Origin: JACKFB01 sp041389525
GTDB lineage: Bacteria; Myxococcota_A; UBA9042; PHBI01; JACKFB01
DNA: 64,000 bases
NCBI GenBank assembly: GCA_041389525.1
Contig: JAWKRR010000042.1
Location: forward strand, 1 to 64,000
Direction of reading: 5' to 3'
Both the position numbers and the translations under genes were made by a program. The notes beneath the pieces are model-generated. The model was not told the origin of the DNA. It saw only the letters and a program-made list of their open reading frames with translations, and did not search any database. Below are positions 49,173 through 57,684 of the stretch, piece after piece. Within the stretch, counting starts at the first letter, position 1. Each line of letters opens with the position of its first letter.

Positions 49173-50966
49173 ATGGCCACTGTCATCGTCCATCCCGCCG
49201 ACCTCGGCGCCGCGCGCTTGGTTCACATCGACCGCCGACTCGTGCACTTCGGGTCCGCGCCCGACAACGACGTCGTCCTCGATGGCGGCGGCGCCACGCC
49301 CCACCACGCGCACATCCTGTTCGAGCGCGGGACCTTCACCATCGCGACCACGGACGACTCGGCCGACCTCGTAGTGAACACGAAGCGCCGCAAGAACCAG
49401 AAGCTCGCGGACGGCGACATCGTGCTGCTGGGACAGCACCTGATTCGCTTCTCCCTGTACGACCAGGGACTTGAGCCGCCGGGGCGCGAGGCCAGCTTCG
49501 AGGGCGAGGCCGCCTATTTCCGGGCCTTTCACCGCTTCGCCAACCGCCTGATGAACGCCTACGAGGTGCCCAAGCTCCTCGAGACCTTGCTCGACGAGCT
49601 CATCGATCTGACAGGCGCCGACAAGGCGTTCTTGCTGCTCATCGAGGACGGCGTCGGCAAGGTGCGCGTGGCGCGCAACGTCGACCGCAAGACGCTGGAA
49701 GAGCAGGACGTCGCGGTCAGCGACACCGTGGTCGGCCGCGTGCTCGAGCGCGGGCAGCCGCTCATCGTCGGCGACGCGCTCACCCACGAGGACTTCAAGT
49801 CCAGCCACTCGGTGGTCAACCTCAAGCTCTGCTCGGTGATGTGCGTGCCGCTGCGTGCCCGCGGCGAGACCCTGGGCCTGTTCTACTTGGGCAACGACAA
49901 CGTGGTGAACCACTTCACCGAGGATCTGCTTGAGATTGTCGCGCTCTTTGCGTCGACGGCGGCCCAGATCCTGTCGAACGCCTTGGCCCGGGAGGAGCTG
50001 CTCGCCCACGTCGCCGACCTCGAGATCGCCGCCGGCGACCGGCGCTTCGGCGAGATCATCGGCGCCTGCGACGCCATGCGGGACATCTACAAGAAGATCA
50101 GCCGCGTCGCGACGACCGACATCTCGGTGCTCATCGAGGGCGAGACCGGCACGGGCAAAGAGCTGGTCGCCCGCGCCATCCACCAGCGCTCCAACCGCGC
50201 CAAGAAGCCGTTCATCGTCCTGAACTGCGGCGCCATCCCCGAGAACTTGCTCGAGAGCGAGCTCTTCGGCCACGTCCGCGGCGCCTTCACCGGCGCGGTG
50301 ACGACACAGCAGGGCAAGTTCCAGGCGGCCGACGGCGGGACCCTCTTCCTCGACGAGGTGGGCGAGATGCCCCTGCCGCTGCAGGTGAAGATCCTGCGGG
50401 CGATCCAGGAGAAGACCGTCATCAAGATCGGCGAGACGCGGCCGGAGCAGGTCGACATCCGCATCGTCGCCGCCACCAACAAGCGCCTGACCGACGAGGT
50501 GAAGGGCGGGCGCTTCCGCGAGGACCTCTACTACCGCCTCAACGTCATCACCTTGGAGCTGCCGCCCCTGCGCGAGCGAGGCGAGGACATCGTGCTCATC
50601 GCGCGCTACATGCTCGCGCGTTACGGCCCCGAACTCAGCACGCGCGAGCTGGCGCTGTCCGCCGACGCGGTGCGCGCCCTGAAGCGCTGGAAGTGGCCCG
50701 GAAATATCCGCGAGCTGGAGAACCGCGTGAAGAAGGCCATCGTCTTCAGCGACACGGGCGTCATAGGGCCAGACGAGCTGGATCTCGGCGCCGCTGACCT
50801 CGAGCCCATCGGCACGCTGTCGGAGGCGCGTGAGCTGTGGCAGCGCGACTACATCAACCACGTGCTCGCGCTGCACGACGGCAACCGGACCCAGACCGCC
50901 CGGGTTCTGGACGTGGATCCCCGGACGATTTTCCGGCACCTGGAGCGGGAGCGCGGCGAAGAGTGA
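49173..50966 (+). CDS. Sigma54-dependent activator with FHA and GAF domains
   Basis: A 597-residue enhancer-binding protein. Order: FHA-like domain (about 1-95), GAF domain (about 125-275), AAA+ domain with Walker A GETGTGKE (323-330), the sigma54-contacting GAFTGA loop (370-375) and the FLDEVGEMP Walker B region, then a Fis-type HTH (about 555-595). It would activate RNA polymerase-sigma54. An FHA sensor suggests control by Ser/Thr phosphorylation, and a kinase lies one gene upstream. However, the FHA motif reads FGSAPDNDVVL ... ATPHHAHI, with the usual Arg and Ser of the phosphothreonine pocket replaced. Starts at ATG 49173. Confidence 0.92.
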   Translation: MATVIVHPADLGAARLVHIDRRLVHFGSAPDNDVVLDGGGATPHHAHILFERGTFTIATTDDSADLVVNTKRRKNQKLADGDIVLLGQHLIRFSLYDQGLEPPGREASFEGEAAYFRAFHRFANRLMNAYEVPKLLETLLDELIDLTGADKAFLLLIEDGVGKVRVARNVDRKTLEEQDVAVSDTVVGRVLERGQPLIVGDALTHEDFKSSHSVVNLKLCSVMCVPLRARGETLGLFYLGNDNVVNHFTEDLLEIVALFASTAAQILSNALAREELLAHVADLEIAAGDRRFGEIIGACDAMRDIYKKISRVATTDISVLIEGETGTGKELVARAIHQRSNRAKKPFIVLNCGAIPENLLESELFGHVRGAFTGAVTTQQGKFQAADGGTLFLDEVGEMPLPLQVKILRAIQEKTVIKIGETRPEQVDIRIVAATNKRLTDEVKGGRFREDLYYRLNVITLELPPLRERGEDIVLIARYMLARYGPELSTRELALSADAVRALKRWKWPGNIRELENRVKKAIVFSDTGVIGPDELDLGAADLEPIGTLSEARELWQRDYINHVLALHDGNRTQTARVLDVDPRTIFRHLERERGEE

Positions 50967-51043
50967 CATCGCTGTCACGGTCAGGGCGTCGCTCCTCGGC
51001 TCGGAGGGTGCCGCTTCGCAGCAACCGCGGTCATCTGCGCCGC

Positions 51044-51529
51044 GTGGGCGCCGTGGCACGCGTCTTGCTCTGCACCGCGGCCATGACGTGCCTGAGCGCC
51101 TGCCCGCTGCCGCAGTACGAGATCGAACCCAACGGACTCACCGTCGACGAGAGCTTGGTGCTCCCCGCGCTGGGTCTCGTGACGGCGTCGCGTCAGTGCG
51201 GCGCCAGCCTCGTGTCCTTCGACGTCTCCGCGGCGGTCGACGACCCCGAGGGCGATGGCGTGCTGGTCTTCTGGTACGTGAACTACGACCCAGCGCTGCC
51301 CACCCTGCACCGCAAGGTCGGTTCGCCAGCGGAAGCCTACGATTTCGACGTGTGCAGCTCGGCGTTGACGCCGACGGACGACCGGCTCCTGGTCGAGGCG
51401 GTCATCGTCGACCGCACGCCGCCGGTCTTCGACGCCGAACGCCCGCGCCAGCCGACCGGGGACGGAAACCTCGAGATCCTGTACTGGGTCGTCGAGATCT
51501 CCGAGGGGAACGCGTGCTGCGGAATCTAA
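51044..51529 (+). CDS. Small lipoprotein of unknown function
   Basis: About 161 residues. A signal peptide with lipobox LSAC precedes a mature domain of about 140 residues with a few Cys (CGASL, DVCSS, NACCGI) and a DDPEGDGVLVFWYVNYD stretch typical of Ig/cadherin-like beta proteins. Start is uncertain: GTGs at 50963 (overlapping the activator stop, GTGA), 51044 and 51053 are all in frame. The later ones give a normal short signal peptide. The 3' end overlaps the next lipoprotein gene by 16 bases. Family not recognised. Confidence 0.68.
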   Translation: MGAVARVLLCTAAMTCLSACPLPQYEIEPNGLTVDESLVLPALGLVTASRQCGASLVSFDVSAAVDDPEGDGVLVFWYVNYDPALPTLHRKVGSPAEAYDFDVCSSALTPTDDRLLVEAVIVDRTPPVFDAERPRQPTGDGNLEILYWVVEISEGNACCGI

Positions 51530-53217
51530 CGACACCTGCCGGGCTGGCGCTGCTGGTCATGGCGACCGTGGCGGCCCTCGCCGCGCCGGGGTGCGCGGCC
51601 GAAGATCCCGCGGCCCACCCACGAGTGTGCGGTGGCGACGGCGACTGCGCGGCTGGGCTGGTCTGCAGCTTCGACTTCTGCACGGTGTCCGAGCCGACCG
51701 CCTTGCCCTTGCGCGCCCGCATCTTTCCGCCGGCCGCCCTCGGGCTGCTCCAGCAACAGCTCCCCGACCTCGATCTCGACCCGGTCCAGGGGAACACCAT
51801 CACCCTGCGTCGCCCGGTGGTGGTGGTGGGCCGCATCCGCAACGAGGACGACGTGTTCTCCACGAACCTCGCGGGAGAGCTGGAGGCGCGAACGGCGGGC
51901 GATATCCCCGGGCTGGACTACCGCTTCACCGCGCGCTCCCTCGACGGCCTCGACGATTTCGGCCACGGCTACACGCTGCGGCTGCTGGAGGGGCGCGACT
52001 ACCAGGTGACGTTCCGGCCCGACAACCGCGACACGCCGCCCTACAGCTTCACCCTGAGCGCCGAAGAGGTGGTCCGCGGCGGCTGCGATGAGCACCCGAG
52101 CAAGGCCAACACCGCGGACCCGCCCGTGCAGCACGACGTCTGCGCGGACATCACCCTGCCCAAGCGCGCGGACTACATCCGTTTTCAGCGCTTTGTGCGC
52201 CTCGGGAGCGCTGAGCAGGCGCCGGTGGCAGGAGCCCGCGTGAGCGTCGAGCTCAGCGACGGGCGCGCGCTGCCCGAGGTCACGACCGACTCGGAGAAGG
52301 GCAGCTTCGACGTGACGCTGCCCCCCGACGCGACCAGCGTGCGCGTGCGGATCACGGCGCCCAGCACCGGCCTGCTCTTCCCCGACTTCGAGTCCGAGTG
52401 GCTGGACGCCTCCCCGACCGACGGCGTCACCGCCATCACCATCCCGGCGCTGCCACCGAACCTGAAGGAGTTCGAGGCGGCCGTGACCGTCCTCGCGCCA
52501 GTCGACGGCGGCCAGCCGGCACCGGTGAGCGGCCTGTCCTTGTCGATGTTCGGCCACCTGGAGGGCGGCACCCTGCGGCGCGCGGCGACCACGGACGCTG
52601 ACGGCGTCGCCCGCTTCTCGGCGCTGCCCGGCGCCTACGAGATCCTCGTCGAGGTGCCGCCGGGGCAAGCCTATGGCGCGCGGCGGGTCAAGCTGACCCT
52701 GGACGCGCCCGCCATCCGCGGCGATGGTCCCGTCGTCATCACCCTGGAGCCGCGCATCCTCCTCGGCGGACCGGTGCGCGACGCGGCCAACCGGACCGTC
52801 AAGGCGGGCTCGGTGATCGCCACCCTGCGCCCCGAGAAAGACGCAAACGACAGCCTCTCCGTGGCCACCGCGCCATTTCAGGCCCCCATCGGCAGCGACG
52901 GGCGCTTTGAGATGCTCGTCGACCCCGGCACCTACGACCTTCGCGTCCTGCCCGAGACCTACACTGGCGCCCCCGCGCTGCGTCTCGCAGGCGTCAGCGT
53001 CACCTCGCTCACCGAGCTGCTCGTCGCCCTGCCCGCGCCTACCCTGACGCACCTGCAGGTGGTCGACCCCGACGGCATCCCCATCCCCAGCGCCATCGTC
53101 GAGCTCTTCACCGACGACGGGCCGGTGGCCGATGAGGCGCCGGTCCCGTCCTTGTTGGTCAAGGCGACGACGGGCAGCCGCGGGACCGTGGATCTGCTCG
53201 TCCCCTTCGCCCCGTGA
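51514..53217 (+). CDS. Lipoprotein with repeated carboxypeptidase-regulatory-like beta domains
   Basis: A 567-residue lipoprotein: GTG start with GAGGGG upstream, signal peptide with lipobox LAAPGC, then a short disulfide motif (RVCGGDGDCAAGLVCSFDFC), as in the 28241 lipoprotein. The rest is all-beta. Segments such as PVAGARVSVELSDGRALPEV, SGLSLSMFGHLEGG and LQVVDPDGIPIPSAIVELF look like successive CarboxypepD_reg/transthyretin-like domains used in surface proteins. Probably structural or binding; no enzyme motif seen. Coupled to genes on both sides by overlaps. Confidence 0.82.
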   Translation: MLRNLTTPAGLALLVMATVAALAAPGCAAEDPAAHPRVCGGDGDCAAGLVCSFDFCTVSEPTALPLRARIFPPAALGLLQQQLPDLDLDPVQGNTITLRRPVVVVGRIRNEDDVFSTNLAGELEARTAGDIPGLDYRFTARSLDGLDDFGHGYTLRLLEGRDYQVTFRPDNRDTPPYSFTLSAEEVVRGGCDEHPSKANTADPPVQHDVCADITLPKRADYIRFQRFVRLGSAEQAPVAGARVSVELSDGRALPEVTTDSEKGSFDVTLPPDATSVRVRITAPSTGLLFPDFESEWLDASPTDGVTAITIPALPPNLKEFEAAVTVLAPVDGGQPAPVSGLSLSMFGHLEGGTLRRAATTDADGVARFSALPGAYEILVEVPPGQAYGARRVKLTLDAPAIRGDGPVVITLEPRILLGGPVRDAANRTVKAGSVIATLRPEKDANDSLSVATAPFQAPIGSDGRFEMLVDPGTYDLRVLPETYTGAPALRLAGVSVTSLTELLVALPAPTLTHLQVVDPDGIPIPSAIVELFTDDGPVADEAPVPSLLVKATTGSRGTVDLLVPFAP

Positions 53218-53894
53218 GCGACGCTGACTCCCGAGAGCGCCGGCTGATCATCGGGGCCGTCGTCGGCGCCCTCGCCGGCGTCGCCATCCTGGGTCGCGAC
53301 GCCATGCCCTGGGGCGCGGCCCTCGCCCTGGCCGCCGTCGGCTTCGGCGCGTGGCGCCGCTGGCAGTACGGTCGCGCCGGCGCCCGCGTCATGCGTGGCC
53401 TGCGCGCGCAGTGGCTGGACCTCCACGGCGCCGAAGACGCCGACGACCGCGGCGCCATCGTCGTCCACGACGGGATGCAGCCCCTGCGCATCAAGCTGTT
53501 TCGAGAGCGCGGCGTCTTGCGCGCGCTGATCACCACGCCCGTCGGTGAGGCGCCCCTCGCGTTTCGCGTCTGGCCGGTCGGGCAGCCAGCACCTGGCCTC
53601 GACCCGGACGGCGCCCGCGTGGGCGGCCCGCCGGTCGAGCGGGCGCCCTTTCTGGAGGCGCGCCTCGGCGGCACCCTGCTGGCCGAGTGCTCCGACGAGG
53701 CCCACACCGACGCGCTGCTGGACGCAGAGGTGACCTCGGCGCTGCTGGTCGTCGCCCGCGAGGCGGCCGGCAGCTTCGCGGGCCTCAGCTACGACGGTCA
53801 GCGCCTGGGCATCCACCTCAAGGGCCCCATGGTCGCCGACCCCCAGCGCGCGACCCAGGTCGCCCGCGCGCTGTGGCGGCCCTTCCTGCCTTAG
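53214..53894 (+). CDS. Small membrane-anchored protein of unknown function
   Basis: A 226-residue protein starting at a GTG that overlaps the previous stop (GTGA). Two TM helices near residues 11-45 are followed by a soluble alpha/beta domain of about 170 residues with no recognisable motif. Its 3' end overlaps that of the polyprenyl synthase gene on the other strand by four bases (TTAG). Not recognised. Confidence 0.75.
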   Translation: MSDADSRERRLIIGAVVGALAGVAILGRDAMPWGAALALAAVGFGAWRRWQYGRAGARVMRGLRAQWLDLHGAEDADDRGAIVVHDGMQPLRIKLFRERGVLRALITTPVGEAPLAFRVWPVGQPAPGLDPDGARVGGPPVERAPFLEARLGGTLLAECSDEAHTDALLDAEVTSALLVVAREAAGSFAGLSYDGQRLGIHLKGPMVADPQRATQVARALWRPFLP

Positions 53895-54874
53895 AGCGCG
53901 TGGCGCACTGGCGCGAGGATCTGCTCGGCCAGACCCGGGACCAGCGCGGCCACCGGGCCTCGGGACGCGTCGTCGAGCGCCTCGCGCAGCCAGGTCGCCG
54001 TCGCATCGAGCGCGCCGCACTCCTCGAGCAGCGCGATGCCGCGAGCCACCATCGCGTCGTCAGTGCCCTCGCGGGGCGTCGAGACCACTGCGCGTAGCTC
54101 AGCTGCCAAGGGCGGGCTGGCGTTCTCAAAGGCCCAGACGACCGGGAAGCTGAGCTTGCCCTCGGCCAGGTCGCTCCCGCGGAGGTCTCGCCCCTTGTCG
54201 CCGACCAGGTCCAGGTAGTCGTCTTGCACCTGAAAGAGCAGGCCCAGGGACTCGCCGTATCGAGCTGCCGCGTCCGCTTCCGCGCCGCGCCAGCCGCCCG
54301 CCACCGCGCCCGCGCGAAAGCAGGCTCCGAAGAGCGCGCCGGTCTTCCCGCCGGCCATCCGCTCCCACGCCGCGCCGCTCACCCCCAGATGCGCCGGATC
54401 GCCAGGCGGGAGCTGAAGCTGGAACTCCATCACCTGCCCCTCGATGACCCGCAGCATGGCCTTCGAGACCGGCTGCACCAGCGCTGCGCCGTCGGGGGCG
54501 CCCGCGATGATGTCCATCCCCAAGAAGTAGAGCCCGTCGCCCGCGTTGATGGCCTGCGCCTCGCCGAATCGACGCCACAGGGTCTCCTCACCGCGGCGAT
54601 GGGTGTCGCCGTCCTGCAGATCGTCGTGCACCAGCGTCGCGTTGTGAATCAGCTCCAGCCCGACCCCCAGATCCATCGCCCGCGCGCCGGCCCCAGCCAG
54701 ATTCTCGGCGATCCAGCACGGCACCAGCGCTCGCAGGCGCTTGCCGCCCGTCGCCATGTGCGCTCGCCCCATGACCGCGAGCAGGCGCTGCGAGTCCTCG
54801 CCGAACGCCCGGTCCAGCCTGGCCTCGATCTCGGCGCCGAACCTGTCGCGCACCTCGTGCAATGTCAGGCTCAC
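53891..54874 (-). CDS. Polyprenyl (probably geranylgeranyl or longer) diphosphate synthase
   Basis: A 327-residue trans-isoprenyl diphosphate synthase with both Asp-rich motifs, DDLQD (84-88) and DDYLD (218-222), the GGKRLRA substrate loop near residue 43, and GKTGALF. Residues four and five before the first motif are Thr and Ala rather than aromatic, which favours C20 or longer products over farnesyl diphosphate; this is inference. It is the last gene of the mevalonate operon; the GTG start overlaps the phosphomevalonate kinase stop. It would use the IPP and DMAPP made by the preceding genes for quinone, carotenoid or other isoprenoids. Confidence 0.9.
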   Translation of the reverse strand: MSLTLHEVRDRFGAEIEARLDRAFGEDSQRLLAVMGRAHMATGGKRLRALVPCWIAENLAGAGARAMDLGVGLELIHNATLVHDDLQDGDTHRRGEETLWRRFGEAQAINAGDGLYFLGMDIIAGAPDGAALVQPVSKAMLRVIEGQVMEFQLQLPPGDPAHLGVSGAAWERMAGGKTGALFGACFRAGAVAGGWRGAEADAAARYGESLGLLFQVQDDYLDLVGDKGRDLRGSDLAEGKLSFPVVWAFENASPPLAAELRAVVSTPREGTDDAMVARGIALLEECGALDATATWLREALDDASRGPVAALVPGLAEQILAPVRHAL

Positions 54875-55851
54875 GTCGCGACCTCCGCGCTGGGCTCGCG
54901 CTCCACGCGCAGGCCGTCGCTGGGAAACTCCACAGCCAAGCGGGTAAACCCGAGGTGCAGCGCGCGCTGAGTCGCGCGCTCGAGGACGGCTGGGTCCGCA
55001 GCCCAAGCCCACATCGAGTCGCCGCCGCCTGCCCCCGAGGTCCGGGCCACCGCACCAGCGCCCTCGATGGCCCGCCGCAGCTCGAGCTGCCCGCCGCCGG
55101 CCACGCCGATGCCGGCCGCCCGGTCGAAGGTCGCCAAGCTCTGCTCCGCGGCCGCGCCGGCCGCCAGGATCGCGCCGACCGCGCCAGCCTCGAAGGCGGC
55201 GACCAAGGCCGCCGACGCCTGGGCGTGCCCCCCGAGGCGCCGCCCTACCCCCGCCGGGTCCCGACGCCGCGCCGCGTCCAGCCGCTTGAGCAGCGCGGTG
55301 GTCGAGGCGCCGCGGCCCGTGCTCAGCGCGACCGCGTAGAGCCCGTCGGGCCACGGCAGCGAGCGGGCCTCACCGCTGCGCGGGTCGAACACGGTGAGCC
55401 CGCCCAAGAGCGCGGTCGCCACGTCGTATCCGCTGCCCAGCCCCCCCTGCGTGGCCCGGTGGGCCGCGATGGCCTCAGCCAAAGTCGGCGGGCCCAACCC
55501 AAGCGCGACCCGAGCCGCCGCCATGACCGCCACCGTGATGGCCGCCGACGCGCCGAGCCCCGGCTTGGCCGCGCCGCTCCCGAGCTGGCTCACGATCTCC
55601 ACATGCCCTGGGCCCGCGTACCCACAGGCGAGCAACGCGGCGGCCACCAGCGGCGCGCGGGTGTGCGGCACCTGCTTGAGCCCAAGCCCGGCGGCGGTCA
55701 CCCGCAGCCCCTCGCCGCCGGCCTCCAGCCGCACGGAGACGCGCCGGTCCGTCGCGACCGCCAGGGCCGGCGCGAGCCGCTCGGCGACCGCGTATTCGCC
55801 AGCCAGCATCAGCTTTCCCGGAGCGCTCGCGATGATGACCCCCGTGCTCAC
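54871..55851 (-). CDS. mvaK2: Phosphomevalonate kinase
   Basis: A 326-residue GHMP kinase. Motif 1 APGKLMLAGEYAV, motif 2 PGLGASAAITVAV and motif 3 RTSGAGGGDSMWAW fit phosphomevalonate kinase, which makes mevalonate 5-diphosphate. Position between the decarboxylase and prenyl synthase genes supports this. The GTG start is 43 bases after the decarboxylase stop. Without context it could be mistaken for another GHMP kinase, but mevalonate kinase and the decarboxylase are separately present. Confidence 0.88.
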   Translation of the reverse strand: MSTGVIIASAPGKLMLAGEYAVAERLAPALAVATDRRVSVRLEAGGEGLRVTAAGLGLKQVPHTRAPLVAAALLACGYAGPGHVEIVSQLGSGAAKPGLGASAAITVAVMAAARVALGLGPPTLAEAIAAHRATQGGLGSGYDVATALLGGLTVFDPRSGEARSLPWPDGLYAVALSTGRGASTTALLKRLDAARRRDPAGVGRRLGGHAQASAALVAAFEAGAVGAILAAGAAAEQSLATFDRAAGIGVAGGGQLELRRAIEGAGAVARTSGAGGGDSMWAWAADPAVLERATQRALHLGFTRLAVEFPSDGLRVEREPSAEVAT

Positions 55852-55894
55852 GATGGCACCACCTCGGTGGATACGCCTGGGCCCGGCGCGCAGA

Positions 55895-56842
55895 TCAGCA
55901 CACGCTCGACTCGGACACGCCGGCCAGCGCGGCGCGCGCGCGCTCGGCGTCCGCGCTGGCGGTCAGCACCTTCACGTTGGGCCCGGCGTCCATGGTCCAG
56001 CCGGCCGCGACCCCGGCCGCGTGGAGCCCCCGCACCGCCTCGATGACCGCAAGGGAGCTGGCGCGCCAGTAGAGAACGGGCGGCCGCGCAGCCATGGCCG
56101 CCGCGTGCATGCGCAGCGCGGAGATCTCCATGACCTCGCACAGCGCTGGCAGGTCGCGCCGCAGCACCGCGGCGAGTCCCTCGTCGAAGAGGCCACGCGC
56201 CTGGCTCACCCACCCCGCGTGGTAGGGCGAGGTCCGCGCGGTGCGGCCCATGGCGTCGCGCGACGAGGTGTCCTTCGGCCCCGCGTCGACCACGGCGACC
56301 ACGAGGCGCAGGTCCCAGTGAGACGCCGGCGCGACCGCGTGCGCCTCGGCCCCCTCCCACGCCGCGAAGCCCTCGAAGATGCTGCGGCTGGCGCTGCCGG
56401 AGCCCACCCGCGCCACGGCGGACAACGCCCCCGGGCTCAGCTCGAGGCCCGCCAGCCGCGCGCTGGCCGCAGCCAACGCCGCCATCCCCGACGCCGACGA
56501 CGCGAGGCCAGCCCCCGTGGGCACGTGGTTGGTCGACACCACGTCGAAGGGCGAGGCGATGTCTCCCAAAGCCCGAACCCGGTCCAGCACCGGGCGCGCG
56601 CGCCGCGTCGCCGCCGCGTCCAGCTCCACGCCGTCCAGCACGATGCGGTCGCCAGGCAGGTCGGGCGCGAAGCGCACGGTCGTCTCGGTGTAGAGCCCCT
56701 CGAGCGTCAGCGACAGGCTGGGCACCGCCGGCAGGTTCAGGTCCTCCGGCCCACGCGCCGGGGCCTTACCCCAGTACTTCACCAGCGCGATGTTGACGCC
56801 GGCCCGCGCGGTGACGGCCTGGCCGTAGAGAGGCGTACTCAT
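55895..56842 (-). CDS. mvaD: Diphosphomevalonate decarboxylase
   Basis: A 315-residue GHMP-family enzyme converting mevalonate 5-diphosphate to isopentenyl diphosphate with ATP. The diagnostic NIALVKYWGK opens the protein. The P-loop PTGAGLASSASGMAAL, GSGSASRS and TMDAGPNVK (catalytic Asp) are all present. Start overlaps the stop of mvaK1 (ATGA). Confidence 0.94.
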   Translation of the reverse strand: MSTPLYGQAVTARAGVNIALVKYWGKAPARGPEDLNLPAVPSLSLTLEGLYTETTVRFAPDLPGDRIVLDGVELDAAATRRARPVLDRVRALGDIASPFDVVSTNHVPTGAGLASSASGMAALAAASARLAGLELSPGALSAVARVGSGSASRSIFEGFAAWEGAEAHAVAPASHWDLRLVVAVVDAGPKDTSSRDAMGRTARTSPYHAGWVSQARGLFDEGLAAVLRRDLPALCEVMEISALRMHAAAMAARPPVLYWRASSLAVIEAVRGLHAAGVAAGWTMDAGPNVKVLTASADAERARAALAGVSESSVC

Positions 56843-57684
56843 GGGGCGATGACCTCGGTAGCACCTGCTTGGGAGAGCGCCCGCCCGAGATCGAGCCCGT
56901 CAGCCGCCAACGCGATGACCGCGCCGCCCAGGCCGCCCCCGGTGAGCTTGGCGCCCAACGCTCCGGCGGCGCGGGCGGCGTGGACCAGCGACTCGAGCCC
57001 TGGCGTGCTGACGCCGGCCTCCGAGAGCAGCGCGTGGTTGGCGTCCATGGCGCGGCCGAGGGCGGGCCAGTCCGCGGCCTCGACGGCGCCGCGGCCGGCC
57101 TGAGCGAGGGCGCGGGCGTGTCCCAGCATGGCGTCAAATCGCGAGGGATCTCCTTGGGAAAAGGCGGTCACCTTGGCGATGGCGACGCTGGTCGCGGTGC
57201 GCTCGGGCGAGAGCGCGACCCACAGGCGGGGCACGGGGGCGCCGTGCAGGATCTCGGGCTGCTGGCCTCGAATGAGCCAGACCGGCGCGCCGTAGGTGGC
57301 CACGGCGTCGTCGACCCCGCTGGGGCTGCCGTGGGCCAGGGTCTCCAGGCGATGGGCGCGGGCGCGGACGGTCTCGTCGTCCAGGTCGGGGTAAAGCGCG
57401 CGCACCAAGGCGACGGCGACCGCGGCCGAGCCGCCCAGGCCGGCGCCCACGGGGAGATCGGAGCGCACCTGGAGGCCGAGCGCGGCGGGATCTTCGCCGA
57501 GCTCGACCAGCATGCGGCGGAGGTGGGGCTCGACGTCGGCGGGGACGCGCCAGGGGCCCGGCGCGCGGGTGGCCGTGACCTCCACGTGGCGGGAGCGCAG
57601 CGGCACCGCGAGGGCGGGCGCTCCGTGAACGACGAAGTGCTCACCGAGGACGATGACCTTTCCCGACGCGCGGCCGACGCTCAT
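56839..57684 (-). CDS. mvaK1: Mevalonate kinase
   Basis: A 281-residue GHMP kinase phosphorylating mevalonate at C5. Motif 1 GKVIVLGEHFVVHGAPALA (with the Glu-His typical of mevalonate kinase), motif 2 PVGAGLGGSAAVAVAL, HGSPSGVDD (catalytic Asp region) and motif 3 KLTGGGLGGAVIAL are present. Slightly shorter than the common ~310 residues. Start overlaps the stop of fni (ATGA). Confidence 0.92.
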   Translation of the reverse strand: MSVGRASGKVIVLGEHFVVHGAPALAVPLRSRHVEVTATRAPGPWRVPADVEPHLRRMLVELGEDPAALGLQVRSDLPVGAGLGGSAAVAVALVRALYPDLDDETVRARAHRLETLAHGSPSGVDDAVATYGAPVWLIRGQQPEILHGAPVPRLWVALSPERTATSVAIAKVTAFSQGDPSRFDAMLGHARALAQAGRGAVEAADWPALGRAMDANHALLSEAGVSTPGLESLVHAARAAGALGAKLTGGGLGGAVIALAADGLDLGRALSQAGATEVIAP

